DNA from: an unicellular cyanobacterium SU3
GTDB lineage: Bacteria > Cyanobacteriota > Cyanobacteriia > Cyanobacteriales > Microcystaceae
Assembly: GCA_002172675.1 (NCBI GenBank)
Contig: NETF01000110.1
Span: forward strand, 1-64,000
Length of the DNA stretch: 64,000 nucleotides
Reading direction: 5' to 3'
Part shown: positions 1-8,589 of the stretch, in pieces
Position numbering within the stretch: position 1 is the first letter of the stretch
Layout: the number at the start of each line of letters is the position of its first letter
Program-made: the position numbers and the translations under genes
Notes under the pieces: model-generated
What the model saw: only the letters and a program-made list of their open reading frames with translations
Told to the model about the DNA's origin: nothing
Databases searched by the model: none

Positions 1-126
1 GGCTAGTAGAGGGCTAACTACACCCCCTTGGGGGGTTCCTTGTTCTGGAAATTCTGGGCTAACTCCAGCCTTTAGACATCTCCAAAGACCGAGCTTAATA
101 GCTAATGGAGCTATGACCCTTTCCAT
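1..126 (-). pseudogene. Group II intron reverse transcriptase fragment, 5'-truncated, cut by window edge
   Basis: Read on the minus strand from 126 towards 1, there is an open 42-codon stretch containing WRCLKAGVSPEF and then GTPQGGVVSPLLA. The TPQGG(V/I)xSPLLAN block is the conserved palm segment (RT block 4) of group II intron-encoded reverse transcriptases, and a preceding WLKAG is also usual. In an intact protein this block lies well over 150 residues from the N-terminus; here an in-frame stop (151-153) lies only eight codons upstream of the first ATG, so the N-terminal part is missing. The frame is still open at base 1, so the rest lies outside. Retrohoming introns often leave 5'-truncated copies. 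The motif is seen; the degraded status is inferred. Confidence 0.7.
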
Positions 127-253
127 AATTGCGGTGTGTATGATATGCCGTTAGTTTTAGCATCTACTGTTAAAAGAGTAGAAGATTGTTCTAGCAAATA
201 GATAAAAATATCTAGAAAATATAGTTAATATTTTATTTAACTTGATAATAATT

Positions 254-1384
254 TTAATCTAAATCATCTTCAAATTCTTCTAGTTCTTCTAAACTTTGAT
301 TTTCATATAAGTCTTGTAAATTTTGATGTTTTTGTCGTCGAGACGTTCGGCGATATTTCTTACTTTCTAATTTAGGTTCATAATATTCTTGTCCTGATGC
401 TTTAACTTTCAATTTAACGGTTGATTCTTGATCCGTCATTTGTTGATTTGCTTCTTTTTGGGCGATCGCTTCTTCTAAAAAGGTTAAATAATGGTCATAT
501 CGTTCCCAATTATTATCTACAATACACTTAGGTTCCCCTCGATGAAAACAATCACTAAATTGACAATTTCCTTGTTCTAACATTTGTCTTGCTTCAGGAA
601 AGTAGTGAATTAATTGACGAGGAGAACAATTTAAATGAGGTTGATTAAATCCGGGGGTATCGGCCAATAATCCCCCGTCAGGTAACTCAAATAATTCCAC
701 ATGACGGGTAGTATGACGACCTTTTTGTAACTTTCCTGAAACTTGATTAACTCGTTGCTTAACATCAGGAATTAAGGTATTAATTAAACTAGATTTTCCT
801 ACCCCAGAAGGTCCAGCTAAAATAGTAATTTTATCCTTTAAACAATCTTTTATCTCTGTTAACCCTTGAGAAGTCATAACACTAATTAATAAAGGGTTAT
901 AACCCCATTTTTCTAAGCGTTCTTGCCATTTTTTTTGTTGGGTGGAGGTTAGTAAATCTGCTTTATTCAGACACAATAAAAAGGGAATCTCCGTAGACTC
1001 AGCTTTGACCAAAAAACGACTTAACTGCCAAGGTTCTAACGGTGGTTCATCTAAGGCAAAAACCAGAAGCATTTGCTCAGCATTGGCCACAGGAGGACGA
1101 GATAACTCGGTTTTTCGCGGTAAAACTTGAGCGATCGCTCCTCTTGCGTCTTGATAGTCAGGTTCTTCAACAATAACGCGATCACCTACCATCACCATTT
1201 GACCAATTTTCTTTAAACGAGTGCGTCGAGTACACAATAAATGGTAGATAGACGTATTATTTTGGTCTTTTAACGGTTCATCGAGACGAACCTGATAAAA
1301 ATTAGCCTGAACTGCTATCACTGTCCCTAAAATACCTGAGACAGTGGAAGAGGAGGAGGGTTTAAAGGATGTTAAATCATGCAC
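254..1384 (-). CDS. rsgA: Small ribosomal subunit biogenesis GTPase RsgA
   Basis: Circularly permuted GTPase that acts in late maturation of the 30S subunit in the cytoplasm. The protein has 376 residues: an OB-fold from about residue 15 to 95, then the G domain with motifs in permuted order, G4 NKAD at 140-143, G1 GPSGVGKS at 191-198, and G3 DTPGF at 242-246. A zinc knuckle follows with C274, C279, H281 and C287. The C-terminal tail (about 320-376) is lysine/arginine rich and then strongly acidic, longer than in E. coli. The G4-G1-G3 order is diagnostic for the RsgA/YjeQ family. It lies 24 bp downstream of the tusA-like gene and may be cotranscribed with dnaJ and that gene. Confidence 0.95.
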   Translation of the reverse strand: MHDLTSFKPSSSSTVSGILGTVIAVQANFYQVRLDEPLKDQNNTSIYHLLCTRRTRLKKIGQMVMVGDRVIVEEPDYQDARGAIAQVLPRKTELSRPPVANAEQMLLVFALDEPPLEPWQLSRFLVKAESTEIPFLLCLNKADLLTSTQQKKWQERLEKWGYNPLLISVMTSQGLTEIKDCLKDKITILAGPSGVGKSSLINTLIPDVKQRVNQVSGKLQKGRHTTRHVELFELPDGGLLADTPGFNQPHLNCSPRQLIHYFPEARQMLEQGNCQFSDCFHRGEPKCIVDNNWERYDHYLTFLEEAIAQKEANQQMTDQESTVKLKVKASGQEYYEPKLESKKYRRTSRRQKHQNLQDLYENQSLEELEEFEDDLD

Positions 1385-1408
1385 AGGAGTGTAATTCCCC
1401 GTTCTTTC

Positions 1409-1651
1409 CTATTGGGGACGACGAACCTTCAGGGAGAAAAACCCCTGACGATCATCAACCGTTTCCACTTGGTATCCTTCCATGGTGAGGCTATCGGGAA
1501 CTTGTTCAATGGGTTCTCCAGGGTCTAACCACACCTCAAGAACCGAACCAGGGGACATTTGTTCTAACTTTAGTTTAGTGCGAACGAAATTGATCGGGCA
1601 AGGGGTTCCCCGAAGATCCAACAAAGATATATCAGAAGTTGCAGGATTCAT
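1409..1651 (-). CDS. TusA/SirA-family sulfurtransferase-like protein
   Basis: Small 80-residue protein of the TusA/SirA/YedF family, whose members carry a persulfide on a conserved cysteine and pass sulfur to acceptors such as tRNA thiolation enzymes. The family signature CPxP appears here as CPIN at residues 18-21, so the catalytic cysteine C18 is kept but the second proline is replaced. The rest of the fold ([20 protein letters not shown]) is well kept. The start codon overlaps the stop codon of dnaJ by 4 bp (ATGA), implying translational coupling. The coupling of a sulfur carrier to a zinc-finger chaperone is typical in cyanobacteria; its exact client is unknown. Confidence 0.85.
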   Translation of the reverse strand: MNPATSDISLLDLRGTPCPINFVRTKLKLEQMSPGSVLEVWLDPGEPIEQVPDSLTMEGYQVETVDDRQGFFSLKVRRPQ

Positions 1652-2778
1652 TTATGAAACAAACTCCCTAAAAACCCTTCTAAACCGCCTTTGCCGTGAC
1701 TTTGACCTTTAATATGGGCTAACTTTTCTAGTAATTCCCGTTCTTCGGCGTTGATACGAGTGGGAATATCCACTTTAACGGTAATAAGATGATCTCCGCG
1801 AATGGCATCATTTCCTAGTTTAGGAACCCCTAAATTTTCTAGGGTCAAGATGGTATTAGGTTGAGTTCCTGCAGGAATCGTTAATTCTTGTTCTCCGTCT
1901 ACGGTATCCACCGTTACGGTACATCCTAAAATCGCTTGGAGATAACTAATGGTAATCTCCGAAAGGATGTTCATTTTGTCGCGGGTAAAGACCCTATCAG
2001 GTTCAACATAGAGGTAAACGTATAAATCCCCTGCCGGGCCGCCCCGTAAGCCTGCATCTCCTTTTCTGGAAACTCTTAGACGGGTTCCATCGTCAACTCC
2101 AGCAGGAATGGTTATTTTCACTTTTTCTGTGACTTGTCTACGTCCGGCCCCGTTACAGACTTCACATTTTTCTTCGATCACTTGTCCTTGACCGTTACAA
2201 GCAGGACAAGCCGATACTTGAGCAAAACTACCGAAAGGGGTACGAGTAGCCCTGCGAACTTGGCCTTGACCGTTACAAGTTGAACAGGTTTTTGCCCCTG
2301 TTCCAGGTTTTGCCCCATCTCCTTTACACACTTGGCAAGTTTCTAGGTGAGGAATGCGGATCTCTTTTTCTCCCCCGAAAACCGCTTCTCGGAAGTCTAA
2401 TTTAAGATCGAGGCGTAAATCATCTCCTTTAGTTGGTCCAGTACGACGACGGGCTCCGCCGGTTCCCATACCGCCCCCAAAACCACTAAAAATGGTTTCA
2501 AAAATATCGGCAAAACCGCCCATGTCACCCATATCGCCGTAGTTAAAGCCTCCGGCACCACTGACTCCTGCTTCTCCAAACTGATCGTAACGACTGCGAG
2601 TGTCAGGTTCGGATAGCACTTCGTAGGCGCGGTTAATTTCTTTAAACCGTTCTTCTGCTCCTGGTTCTTTGTTAACATCAGGATGATATTTTCGCGCGAG
2701 ACGGCGATAAGCTCTTTTTAAATCTTCTTTACTGGCGTTACGGTCAACCCCAAGAATATCGTAGTAGTCACCTGGCAT
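1648..2778 (-). CDS. dnaJ: Chaperone protein DnaJ (type I Hsp40)
   Basis: Co-chaperone that delivers unfolded clients to DnaK and stimulates its ATPase in the cytoplasm. The 376-residue protein has the full type I layout: a J domain at 1-70 with the HPD motif at 32-34, a glycine/phenylalanine-rich linker (about 70-115), four CxxCxGxG zinc repeats ([32 protein letters not shown]) between about 148 and 210, and a C-terminal substrate-binding domain. Length matches the family. The gene is not preceded by grpE or dnaK within the window, so it is separated from dnaK. No CIRCE-like element was seen upstream. It is followed by the overlapping tusA-like gene. Confidence 0.96.
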   Translation of the reverse strand: MPGDYYDILGVDRNASKEDLKRAYRRLARKYHPDVNKEPGAEERFKEINRAYEVLSEPDTRSRYDQFGEAGVSGAGGFNYGDMGDMGGFADIFETIFSGFGGGMGTGGARRRTGPTKGDDLRLDLKLDFREAVFGGEKEIRIPHLETCQVCKGDGAKPGTGAKTCSTCNGQGQVRRATRTPFGSFAQVSACPACNGQGQVIEEKCEVCNGAGRRQVTEKVKITIPAGVDDGTRLRVSRKGDAGLRGGPAGDLYVYLYVEPDRVFTRDKMNILSEITISYLQAILGCTVTVDTVDGEQELTIPAGTQPNTILTLENLGVPKLGNDAIRGDHLITVKVDIPTRINAEERELLEKLAHIKGQSHGKGGLEGFLGSLFHK

Positions 2779-3089
2779 AGATCGTTAGTTTCGCTTGTTT
2801 GTGGGTAATGGTTGAGTGATAGGCTTAGTAGTTACTTTAGCAAACTATTGTAAACAAAACACTATTTTAGCTCGTTTTTATGATCTTCTTTGATGTGAGT
2901 TCACGGTTTGCAGTGATCATTTATTCAATTTCAGCGATGCAAGTACAACAATCTACTTGTAATTTTAACCTTTGCTGTCGGCATAATGCCACCATTAGCA
3001 ATCAGTTATCAGTAATTCATTGAACAAGACGAATATTGATAGCTTTTGATTTTATAACTATTATCATAACTCTCCTATTCGATAATTTT
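2779..3089. other. Intergenic region without recognised gene
   Basis: 311 bp between the dnaJ start and the 3' end of the acetyltransferase gene, both on the minus strand. It must hold the dnaJ promoter. It is A+T rich with several stops in every frame. I see no tRNA, no CIRCE repeat and no clear intrinsic terminator. Confidence 0.6.
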
Positions 3090-3719
3090 CTAATTTAAAC
3101 GTTTCAATGCTTCTACATTATTGCTAGATAAAATAGAAATATTGTTAGTGATTTTTTCAATAGGCCAATCCCACCACCTCATTGTTAATAGTATCTCAAT
3201 CACTTCGTCACTAAACCGTTTTCTAATCAGTTTCGCTGGATTTCCTGCCACTACAGTATAAGGTTCCACATCTTTTGTTACCATTGAATTTGTGGCAATA
3301 ATGGCTCCGTCTCCGATTTTCACACCAGGCATAATTGAGGCATTGTAACCTAACCAAACATCATTATCAATAACTGTGTCTCCTTTAGATGTTCCTTCAA
3401 CAGACATTATATTTTCCCACCCATGACCAAAAATAGCAAAGGGATAAGTTGTAAAATAATTAAGGGGATGATTACCCCCATTCATAATGAATTTTACATC
3501 ACTGGCAATGGCGCAAAATTTTCCGATAATTAATTTATCCCCGATAAAATCAAAATGATACAAGACGTTTTTTTTAAAGTTATGAGGATTTTCTAAGTCA
3601 TCGTAGTAGGTAAAGTCTCCGACAATAATGTTAGGATTTTTAATAATATTCTTGAGAAAACAAAGACGGTGATAGTGCTTTAAAGGATAAACTGTATTGG
3701 GATTGGGATAAGTGGTCAT
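3090..3719 (-). CDS. CatB/Vat-type hexapeptide-repeat O-acetyltransferase
   Basis: Left-handed beta-helix acetyltransferase of the xenobiotic acetyltransferase (CatB/VatB-like) group, using acetyl-CoA to acetylate a hydroxyl on a small molecule. The 209-residue sequence shows hexapeptide periodicity (for example IGKFCAIASDV and VIDNDVWLGYNASIMPGVKIGDGAIIATNS), the expected catalytic histidine in GGNHP (H84), and the C-terminal GNPAKLIRKRF motif that closes the active site. Length fits the family (about 205-215). CatB itself inactivates chloramphenicol, but many chromosomal relatives have unknown acceptors, so resistance should not be assumed. It stands alone, divergent from the lipoprotein gene at 3819. 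Confidence 0.85.
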   Translation of the reverse strand: MTTYPNPNTVYPLKHYHRLCFLKNIIKNPNIIVGDFTYYDDLENPHNFKKNVLYHFDFIGDKLIIGKFCAIASDVKFIMNGGNHPLNYFTTYPFAIFGHGWENIMSVEGTSKGDTVIDNDVWLGYNASIMPGVKIGDGAIIATNSMVTKDVEPYTVVAGNPAKLIRKRFSDEVIEILLTMRWWDWPIEKITNNISILSSNNVEALKRLN

Positions 3720-3818
3720 TCTTGATTATTTCTCTTAGAGTCGTTATTATATTGAGCCAAGTATGTTAGTTAAACAGGGTGTAGGCTATCAACTCAAAAT
3801 TAGTTAACGAGAAAACTC

Positions 3819-4250
3819 ATGATAAAAACAAAGAAACAATTGCCTATTTTCACCATGATTCTCAGTTTTAGCTTACTGTGTCTTGGATGTACTCCTGAAA
3901 CCATGAATTCAACGGAAGATGCTTATCAACCTATCAATTTAGCAGAAGTAGACGGAGAATTAACAGGAGATGACCCAGAAATAATAGCATTAAGTTTATT
4001 TGGTAATCAAGAACCGATTGAAGGAAATTTTTCTCAAGAAACTGAAGTGATTGAAAAAGATGGATTTAATCAAACAATCCTTTTAACTCAAATGAATTTA
4101 CCAGATGATTCGGTTAAGGGGTTACGTTATCAGCTAAAGTTTGAATTTGATCAATCTATTGGTCAATGGCGTTTACAAGAAGTTGGTCGTCAACAGTCTT
4201 GTTATCGAGGTGATTCTCCTGATAATTGGACAATTGAACCTTGTCCTTAA
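3819..4250 (+). CDS. Small exported protein, probable lipoprotein
   Basis: 143 residues with a lysine-rich N-terminus, a hydrophobic stretch (about 10-22) and a cysteine at 24 within LLCLGC, which resembles a lipobox although the -3 residue is cysteine instead of leucine. The mature part is acidic, with a region (about 55-130) that reads as a small beta-sandwich ending in two cysteines, QQSCYRGD and EPCP, which could form a disulfide outside the cytoplasm. I do not recognise the family. It is likely membrane-anchored on the periplasmic side. It converges with the TPR gene that ends 15 bp downstream. Confidence 0.7.
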   Translation: MIKTKKQLPIFTMILSFSLLCLGCTPETMNSTEDAYQPINLAEVDGELTGDDPEIIALSLFGNQEPIEGNFSQETEVIEKDGFNQTILLTQMNLPDDSVKGLRYQLKFEFDQSIGQWRLQEVGRQQSCYRGDSPDNWTIEPCP

Positions 4251-4264
4251 ATTGACTCTTATTC

Positions 4265-4780
4265 TTATTTTAATCGTTCATTGAGTTCGTCAATATTGTT
4301 TTGGGTTCTTTCAATTCCAGAATCATCTTCTATTTCTATGTAAATTTTTAAAGCTTGTTGATAATAGTTAACTGCATCAGCAGCTTTTCCCATATTTACG
4401 TAAACACTACCCATATTGCTGAGAACGGTGGCTACCCCAGAAAGATTATTAATGTCTTGATAAATGCTTAATGCTTGTTTATAACTTTCTAAAGCTTGAG
4501 GATATTCTTGAATTTGACTATGATTGAATCCCAATCCTAACCAAGACCAGGCTTCTAATTCTTGGTTGTTTTCTTGTTGTACAATGGTTAGTAACTGTTG
4601 TAGGGTTTCGATTGCTTTTTCACTTTCTCCCTGTCTAGCTTGTTGTTTTGAGTCTTGTATTAATTGTTCAATTTGTGTGTTTAGATTCGTTTGTCCCCAG
4701 GTTATTTTTTCGGTTAAAGGAATACTTAAAATGATTAAACTTAGACTAAGTAATATTAGATATAAGGGTTGACGTTTCAT
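4265..4780 (-). CDS. Exported TPR-repeat protein
   Basis: About 171 residues. The N-terminus holds a hydrophobic signal or anchor segment (LYLILLSLSLIILSIPL), followed by about three tetratricopeptide repeats. The clearest are residues about 75-108 (LEAWSWLGLGFNHSQIQEYPQALESYKQAL) and 110-150 (SGVATVLSNMGSVYVNMGKAADAVNYYQQAL). TPRs mediate protein-protein contacts; no catalytic domain is present. I chose the second methionine (4780, MKRQPLY), which gives a cleaner signal; the alternative start is 4786. Partner and role are unknown. Such short exported TPR proteins are numerous in cyanobacteria. Confidence 0.75.
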   Translation of the reverse strand: MKRQPLYLILLSLSLIILSIPLTEKITWGQTNLNTQIEQLIQDSKQQARQGESEKAIETLQQLLTIVQQENNQELEAWSWLGLGFNHSQIQEYPQALESYKQALSIYQDINNLSGVATVLSNMGSVYVNMGKAADAVNYYQQALKIYIEIEDDSGIERTQNNIDELNERLK

Positions 4781-4786
4781 GTTCAT

Positions 4787-5296
4787 TACACAGGTTATCT
4801 TAATTGATTATAAATTATTCCATAATAAGACATCCCCACCATTAATAACTGATAGGGATGAACATTTAGATACTATATTGTGGCCGTTGGTCTCACACTA
4901 TTCAACATGAAACTTTAATTTCACGATCAACACAACGTTAAGCTGGGAAACTACAAAAACCAGCAAGCTATAAATTACCCTATATTAGAAAAAAACAATA
5001 AAACAGCTATTTTGATTGGTTTTAAAGAGTCTTCTTGACTTGACGCAGTTCTCCTTCAGCAAGAAACGAATAGGAGTTAATAGCGAACCTCCCAACCTCT
5101 CAATCATGAGACTGTTTTTAAGTTTATATCTACATCAATTTTCTTTTCTTGGTAAAAAAGAAAACATTTTTATGAGTATAGGGTTATCTTTGATACTTTT
5201 ATGTTAAACAATAAAATTCGATGCAATTCTTAAATTAACCTTAAAAAAGCTGATAAGCTTAAATACTTATGCTATTTTCTGAGGGTAAATCAAGAA
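4787..5296. other. Long intergenic region without recognised gene
   Basis: About 510 bp between the TPR gene start and the 3' end of the membrane protein gene at 5297. It is A+T rich with stops in all frames. A 63-codon frame on the plus strand at 5016-5207 lacks a ribosome binding site and family resemblance, so I do not call it. No tRNA, CRISPR or clear hairpin was found. Confidence 0.5.
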
Positions 5297-5998
5297 TTAA
5301 GACTGACGCAAGATATTTTGTTGACGATTAAATTCTCTTTCTTCTAAGGTCAATACTTGAGACTCTATTGGAGGTCGCATATCCCATTGTAATTCTGCTA
5401 ATAAGAATAAACAACCAGCCATAATTAACCCAGTCAAGAGAAACTGCCATTGAACGAAATAAGTTAACAAGTGTATTCCGAATAAATGAATCAATCCGCT
5501 AATAATAAACGTTTGTGAACTCATTCCGATTCCCATGACAATATAGCCAATAGCACTTAATCCTAACCAGAGAGGACAGAGATTGATTAAAATAATCCCA
5601 AGTCCTCCAAAAATACCGACATCGGTAAGCACTAACCCCATTACCATTAATCCTATCCAAAAGTAGACTACCCAGCGTAATTGCTCAACCTTGACCCAAA
5701 AATGAGTTAAACAGGCCATGATTACACTACCCACTAAGGTAAGGATAGACCAGAGAATTGCTTGAAAATGCCAACTAATGGGAAAAAAATGAGCCGTTAT
5801 GAAGATAACTCCTGTAATGATTCCCCATAGTAGAAAAACTTGATCGATTCTTGTATAAAATCTATAAAAGAGTGTTTTTTGACCAATTCGCCCGTCAATC
5901 TTTAAAAGTCCACACAAGTCCTGAATATCGAGGTCTTTCTGTTTAAACCGAATAATAGGTTGAGATATTTTAAACAAGGGCTTTTTTATTGAAATCAA
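5297..5998 (-). CDS. Multi-spanning membrane protein of unknown function
   Basis: 233 residues. A short basic N-terminal cytoplasmic part (1-50) is followed by about six or seven hydrophobic helices (for example VFLLWGIITGVIFITAHFF, AILWSILTLVGSVIMACLTHF, VVYFWIGLMVMGLVLTDVGIF, LLTGLIMAGCLFLLAEL) and a short polar tail. I cannot place the family with confidence. The gene is alone on the minus strand, with the psbEFLJ terminator 55-90 bp upstream of its start, so it has its own promoter. No catalytic motif is visible. Confidence 0.7.
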   Translation of the reverse strand: MISIKKPLFKISQPIIRFKQKDLDIQDLCGLLKIDGRIGQKTLFYRFYTRIDQVFLLWGIITGVIFITAHFFPISWHFQAILWSILTLVGSVIMACLTHFWVKVEQLRWVVYFWIGLMVMGLVLTDVGIFGGLGIILINLCPLWLGLSAIGYIVMGIGMSSQTFIISGLIHLFGIHLLTYFVQWQFLLTGLIMAGCLFLLAELQWDMRPPIESQVLTLEEREFNRQQNILRQS

Positions 5999-6052
5999 CT
6001 TTAATGATGCTTATAGTGTAACATTAATTTATGATTCTTAACAATACTTCAT

Positions 6053-6085
6053 GAAAAACACCGCCCATTATCGTTAACAGGCGGT
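6053..6085 (-). terminator. Intrinsic terminator of the rubA-ycf48-psbEFLJ unit
   Basis: On the minus strand, ACCGCC (6085-6080) pairs with GGCGGT (6065-6060) and is followed by a run of T residues (6058-6054). It lies about 75 bp beyond the psbJ stop. A second hairpin-forming segment with CCCCG/CGGGG arms at 6126-6145 lies closer to psbJ but has no U-run. Confidence 0.75.
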
Positions 6086-6158
6086 TATTGAAAAATCATC
6101 TTAAAGCTTTCAACTTCAGATAAGACCCCGTCCTTAAGGTCGGGGTTTCGGTCAACTT

Positions 6159-6278
6159 CTACATAGAAGAACCAATGCCAGCATAAGCACCGTAGAAGAA
6201 AAGACCAAGAACGGAAATAGCTCCGATACCAGCAATTAAACCGACAAGCCAAAGGGGAATTCTACCTTCTGCAAACAT
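6159..6278 (-). CDS. psbJ: Photosystem II reaction center protein J
   Basis: 39-residue single-helix thylakoid membrane subunit of photosystem II, near cytochrome b559, affecting plastoquinone exchange and assembly. Translation of the minus strand from 6278 gives [20 protein letters not shown] and then a second hydrophobic half ending in GIGSSM, a full-length PsbJ. It is the last gene of psbEFLJ, 35 bp after psbL, with a GGAGG-like ribosome site (complement of cctcc at 6287-6291). It is too short for default gene callers. Confidence 0.97.
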
Positions 6279-6313
6279 AATTTTACCTCCTAGATAATAC
6301 CCAAAAAAATGAA

Positions 6314-6433
6314 TTAGTTAAAGAAATAGCTCGAAAAGAGAATACCAAGAACCGCGATTAACAGTAATCCTAAATATAAGGATGTACGGTTCAATTCTAC
6401 AGGTTGACGGTTGGGATTTTGATTTCTATCCAT
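6314..6433 (-). CDS. psbL: Photosystem II reaction center protein L
   Basis: 39-residue single-helix photosystem II subunit at the monomer-monomer interface, needed for a functional quinone acceptor side and dimer stability. The minus strand from 6433 reads [20 protein letters not shown] followed by a hydrophobic helix and the end SSYFFN, which matches PsbL exactly in length and layout. It lies between psbF (10 bp upstream) and psbJ, the universal cyanobacterial and plastid order. Confidence 0.97.
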
Positions 6434-6443
6434 GAATAAACTC

Positions 6444-6578
6444 CTATCGTTGAATAAACTGCATAGCGGCGATCGCACCGACAAAAAAGACAGTAGGAAC
6501 GGCTAAGGTATGAACCGCTAACCATCTTACGGTGAAAATAGGGTAAGATGTAGGCTGATTGGGGGCGTTGTTTACCAT
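6444..6578 (-). CDS. psbF: Cytochrome b559 subunit beta
   Basis: 44-residue beta subunit of cytochrome b559 of photosystem II. The minus strand from 6578 starts [20 protein letters not shown] and continues with [12 protein letters not shown]; the histidine in this segment is the axial haem ligand that pairs with the PsbE histidine. One membrane helix ends in AAMQFIQR. It follows psbE by 25 bp. Length and sequence fit the family fully. A HIP1 octamer (gcgatcgc) lies inside the 3' part of the gene. Confidence 0.97.
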   Translation of the reverse strand: MVNNAPNQPTSYPIFTVRWLAVHTLAVPTVFFVGAIAAMQFIQR

Positions 6579-6603
6579 TGTTTTAAACCTCTTCTAAACT
6601 AAA

Positions 6604-6849
6604 CTACTTATTAAACTCTTCGATTTGGTTTTTGGCTTCAAAACGGTCTTGAATAATGGGTAATTCTTGACGCTCTTGAGTGTAATATTGGTCAGGACGA
6701 GGAGTCCCGAACACATCGTAAGCTAAACCGGTGCTAACAAATAGCCAACCGGCGATGAATAACATAGGGATGGTGATACTATGAATAACCCAGTAACGAA
6801 TACTGGTAACAATATCAGAAAATGGACGTTCTCCGGTAACACCTGACAT
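6604..6849 (-). CDS. psbE: Cytochrome b559 subunit alpha
   Basis: 81-residue alpha subunit of cytochrome b559, essential for photosystem II assembly. It starts [20 protein letters not shown] and carries the haem-ligating histidine in [18 protein letters not shown] (about residue 23), a single transmembrane helix, and a lumenal tail with the family's [12 protein letters not shown] segment. It is the first gene of the psbE-F-L-J cluster and lies 84 bp after ycf48, whose product helps assemble the same complex. Confidence 0.98.
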   Translation of the reverse strand: MSGVTGERPFSDIVTSIRYWVIHSITIPMLFIAGWLFVSTGLAYDVFGTPRPDQYYTQERQELPIIQDRFEAKNQIEEFNK

Positions 6850-6933
6850 TTTAAGTTTCTCCTCTGAAAGTTAATTACGAATGGCAAAATCTAGTCTACT
6901 ACGATTTGCGAAACAGTCTTAAATAGAAAAGTA

Positions 6934-7926
6934 TTAAGCTGCTTCTGATGTAGGTTCATATTTGAGCAAGATACCATCTTGTCCTAAGATAAAACCCTTT
7001 TCTGGATTAACAAAAACGATTTTATAGAAGTTAGATGGCACGGTTTCAACCTCGCGATCTTTCTTCCAAGTTTCCCCGTTATCAGAGCTTACCAATAAGT
7101 TGGCACTGCCACCGGCCACCCAAACTTCTTCGGGGGTACGATAGGCTAAGTCCAGTAAGCCCCAACTGGTAGACGGTTCAGGATAAACCACTTCTTGCCA
7201 GTCTTCTAAATCTTCTGGGGAAGTAAATTGAAGTTGTCCGCCTCTGGCCAATAACCAAAGACCTCCTTCTTCACTGTAACCCATTGCCTGTAGTCTCCGA
7301 GATGAGTTGCGGTTATGGGGAGTCCATTCGCTTTGTCCAGGTTCCCAGGTGGAATAGAAGTTACCCCGCGCCGAAACCGCGACATAACGACCATCAGGCG
7401 ATCGCGAAATATTGCGAGCCACACCCACAGCCCCTTCAACTAAAGCATTCCAGGTTTTACCCCCGTTATCGGTTTTGTAAATTGCCCCTAAGTTGGTGAC
7501 CATTTCGGCGGTTTCAGGACTGAGGGCTACCACCCCATCCGGCGCACCGGGAAGTTTCTCACTGAGGGGAATACGGGACCAGTTTTCGCCACCATCTTCG
7601 GTATGTAATAGAATAGCAGGTTTTCCTGTGATCCAACCTTCATCCCCGTTGAAACTCACCCCAGTGAAACTTACTTTTTCTTCGCCGAGGTCGAGTTTCC
7701 GTTCTTCCCAGGTATCTCCGCCGTCGGTGGTTTCAAAGAGGGCGGCTTTTGTCCCTACTAACCAACCGTGATCGGGATCATCGGTAAAGGCAATGTCGGC
7801 AAAGGTGACATCGGTTTGCAGAGAAAGGGTTTTCCAGGGATTATTGAGAGTAGACGGGACTTGACTGCAACTAATGCAAAATAAGGAAACGGCTATTAAT
7901 ATTACAAATTGTTTCAGTTTTCTCAT
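6934..7926 (-). CDS. ycf48: Photosystem II assembly factor Ycf48 (HCF136)
   Basis: Lumenal or thylakoid-associated beta-propeller protein that binds precursor D1 and helps build the photosystem II reaction centre. About 330 residues. The N-terminus has a basic start, a hydrophobic segment and SLFCISC, consistent with lipoprotein processing near residue 20. The body shows repeated BNR-type propeller motifs of the form SxDxGxTW (TTDGGDTWEE, HTEDGGENWSR, KTDNGGKTWN, SSDNGETWKK). I prefer the start at 7926 (MRKLKQ); an in-frame methionine lies two codons upstream. The position between rubA and psbE is the conserved cyanobacterial arrangement. Confidence 0.96.
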   Translation of the reverse strand: MRKLKQFVILIAVSLFCISCSQVPSTLNNPWKTLSLQTDVTFADIAFTDDPDHGWLVGTKAALFETTDGGDTWEERKLDLGEEKVSFTGVSFNGDEGWITGKPAILLHTEDGGENWSRIPLSEKLPGAPDGVVALSPETAEMVTNLGAIYKTDNGGKTWNALVEGAVGVARNISRSPDGRYVAVSARGNFYSTWEPGQSEWTPHNRNSSRRLQAMGYSEEGGLWLLARGGQLQFTSPEDLEDWQEVVYPEPSTSWGLLDLAYRTPEEVWVAGGSANLLVSSDNGETWKKDREVETVPSNFYKIVFVNPEKGFILGQDGILLKYEPTSEAA

Positions 7927-8002
7927 AAACACAAGGTAAATAGGCTGATAAAAGTTCGATCTTGTTGGTCAATTCTGTTTCAAACAGTATTTCGGTCTAG
8001 GG

Positions 8003-8350
8003 TTAACCTAATCCGTATAAACTGAGGAAAAACAGGAACCCTAAAGCCAGTCCTCCGAAAATTAGGAGGTTTTTTTGATTCGGGGTCAGTTTATTGACTC
8101 CAAAGCCATAGTTTAGGTTTTCTTGGAACCCAGAGGGGGCATTGGTTGCGCCAATACTGACGAACTGGTTGGGCTTTGCGCCACAGACGGGGCATTTCCA
8201 GCCTTCAGGGAGTTCGGAAAAGGGGGTTCCAGGGGGAACATTTCCCTTGCTATCGCCTTTGTTTGGCTCATATACATAGCCACAGAGACGACATTCGTGA
8301 TTAGCTGGTGCGAGTTCAGCTAGAGTCTTTTCTTCAGGTCGTTCAGTCAT
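8003..8350 (-). CDS. rubA: Membrane-anchored rubredoxin RubA
   Basis: 115-residue thylakoid rubredoxin needed for early photosystem II (and reported photosystem I) assembly. The rubredoxin domain has its two iron-binding pairs, CRLCGYVYEP at about residues 20-28 and CPVCGA at about 53-58. A linker precedes one C-terminal transmembrane helix (NLLIFGGLALGFLFFLSLYG), the feature that separates RubA from soluble rubredoxins. It heads the rubA-ycf48-psbEFLJ gene set; the gap to ycf48 is about 75 bp. Confidence 0.96.
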   Translation of the reverse strand: MTERPEEKTLAELAPANHECRLCGYVYEPNKGDSKGNVPPGTPFSELPEGWKCPVCGAKPNQFVSIGATNAPSGFQENLNYGFGVNKLTPNQKNLLIFGGLALGFLFFLSLYGLG

Positions 8351-8589
8351 TGCTCTGCTTTAAGCAAATCTTAATATCTATGTTACAAATTATCCCATAA
8401 ACTTAACAATCTGAACAAATCTTGCTATGGAAAATCAGGGTTTGGGGGTTGGGGATGGTTAGAAAGAGAAGTTATTGTTAATTATTCTGTCCCGTTAATA
8501 CTTTGATTAACAGATAAAAATACAGACAGTAATGGATAAAAAGCCACAGTAAAAAGATAGATATAAGTTTCAGCAACATAACGAATAAT

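Noticed and set aside
3090-3719. Calling the hexapeptide acetyltransferase a chloramphenicol resistance gene.
   Set aside because: Family fold and catalytic histidine fit, but many chromosomal relatives act on other acceptors and there is no mobile or resistance context.
5016-5207. 63-codon frame on the plus strand in the gap after the TPR gene.
   Set aside because: No ribosome binding site, no family resemblance and low-complexity hydrophobic content; likely chance.
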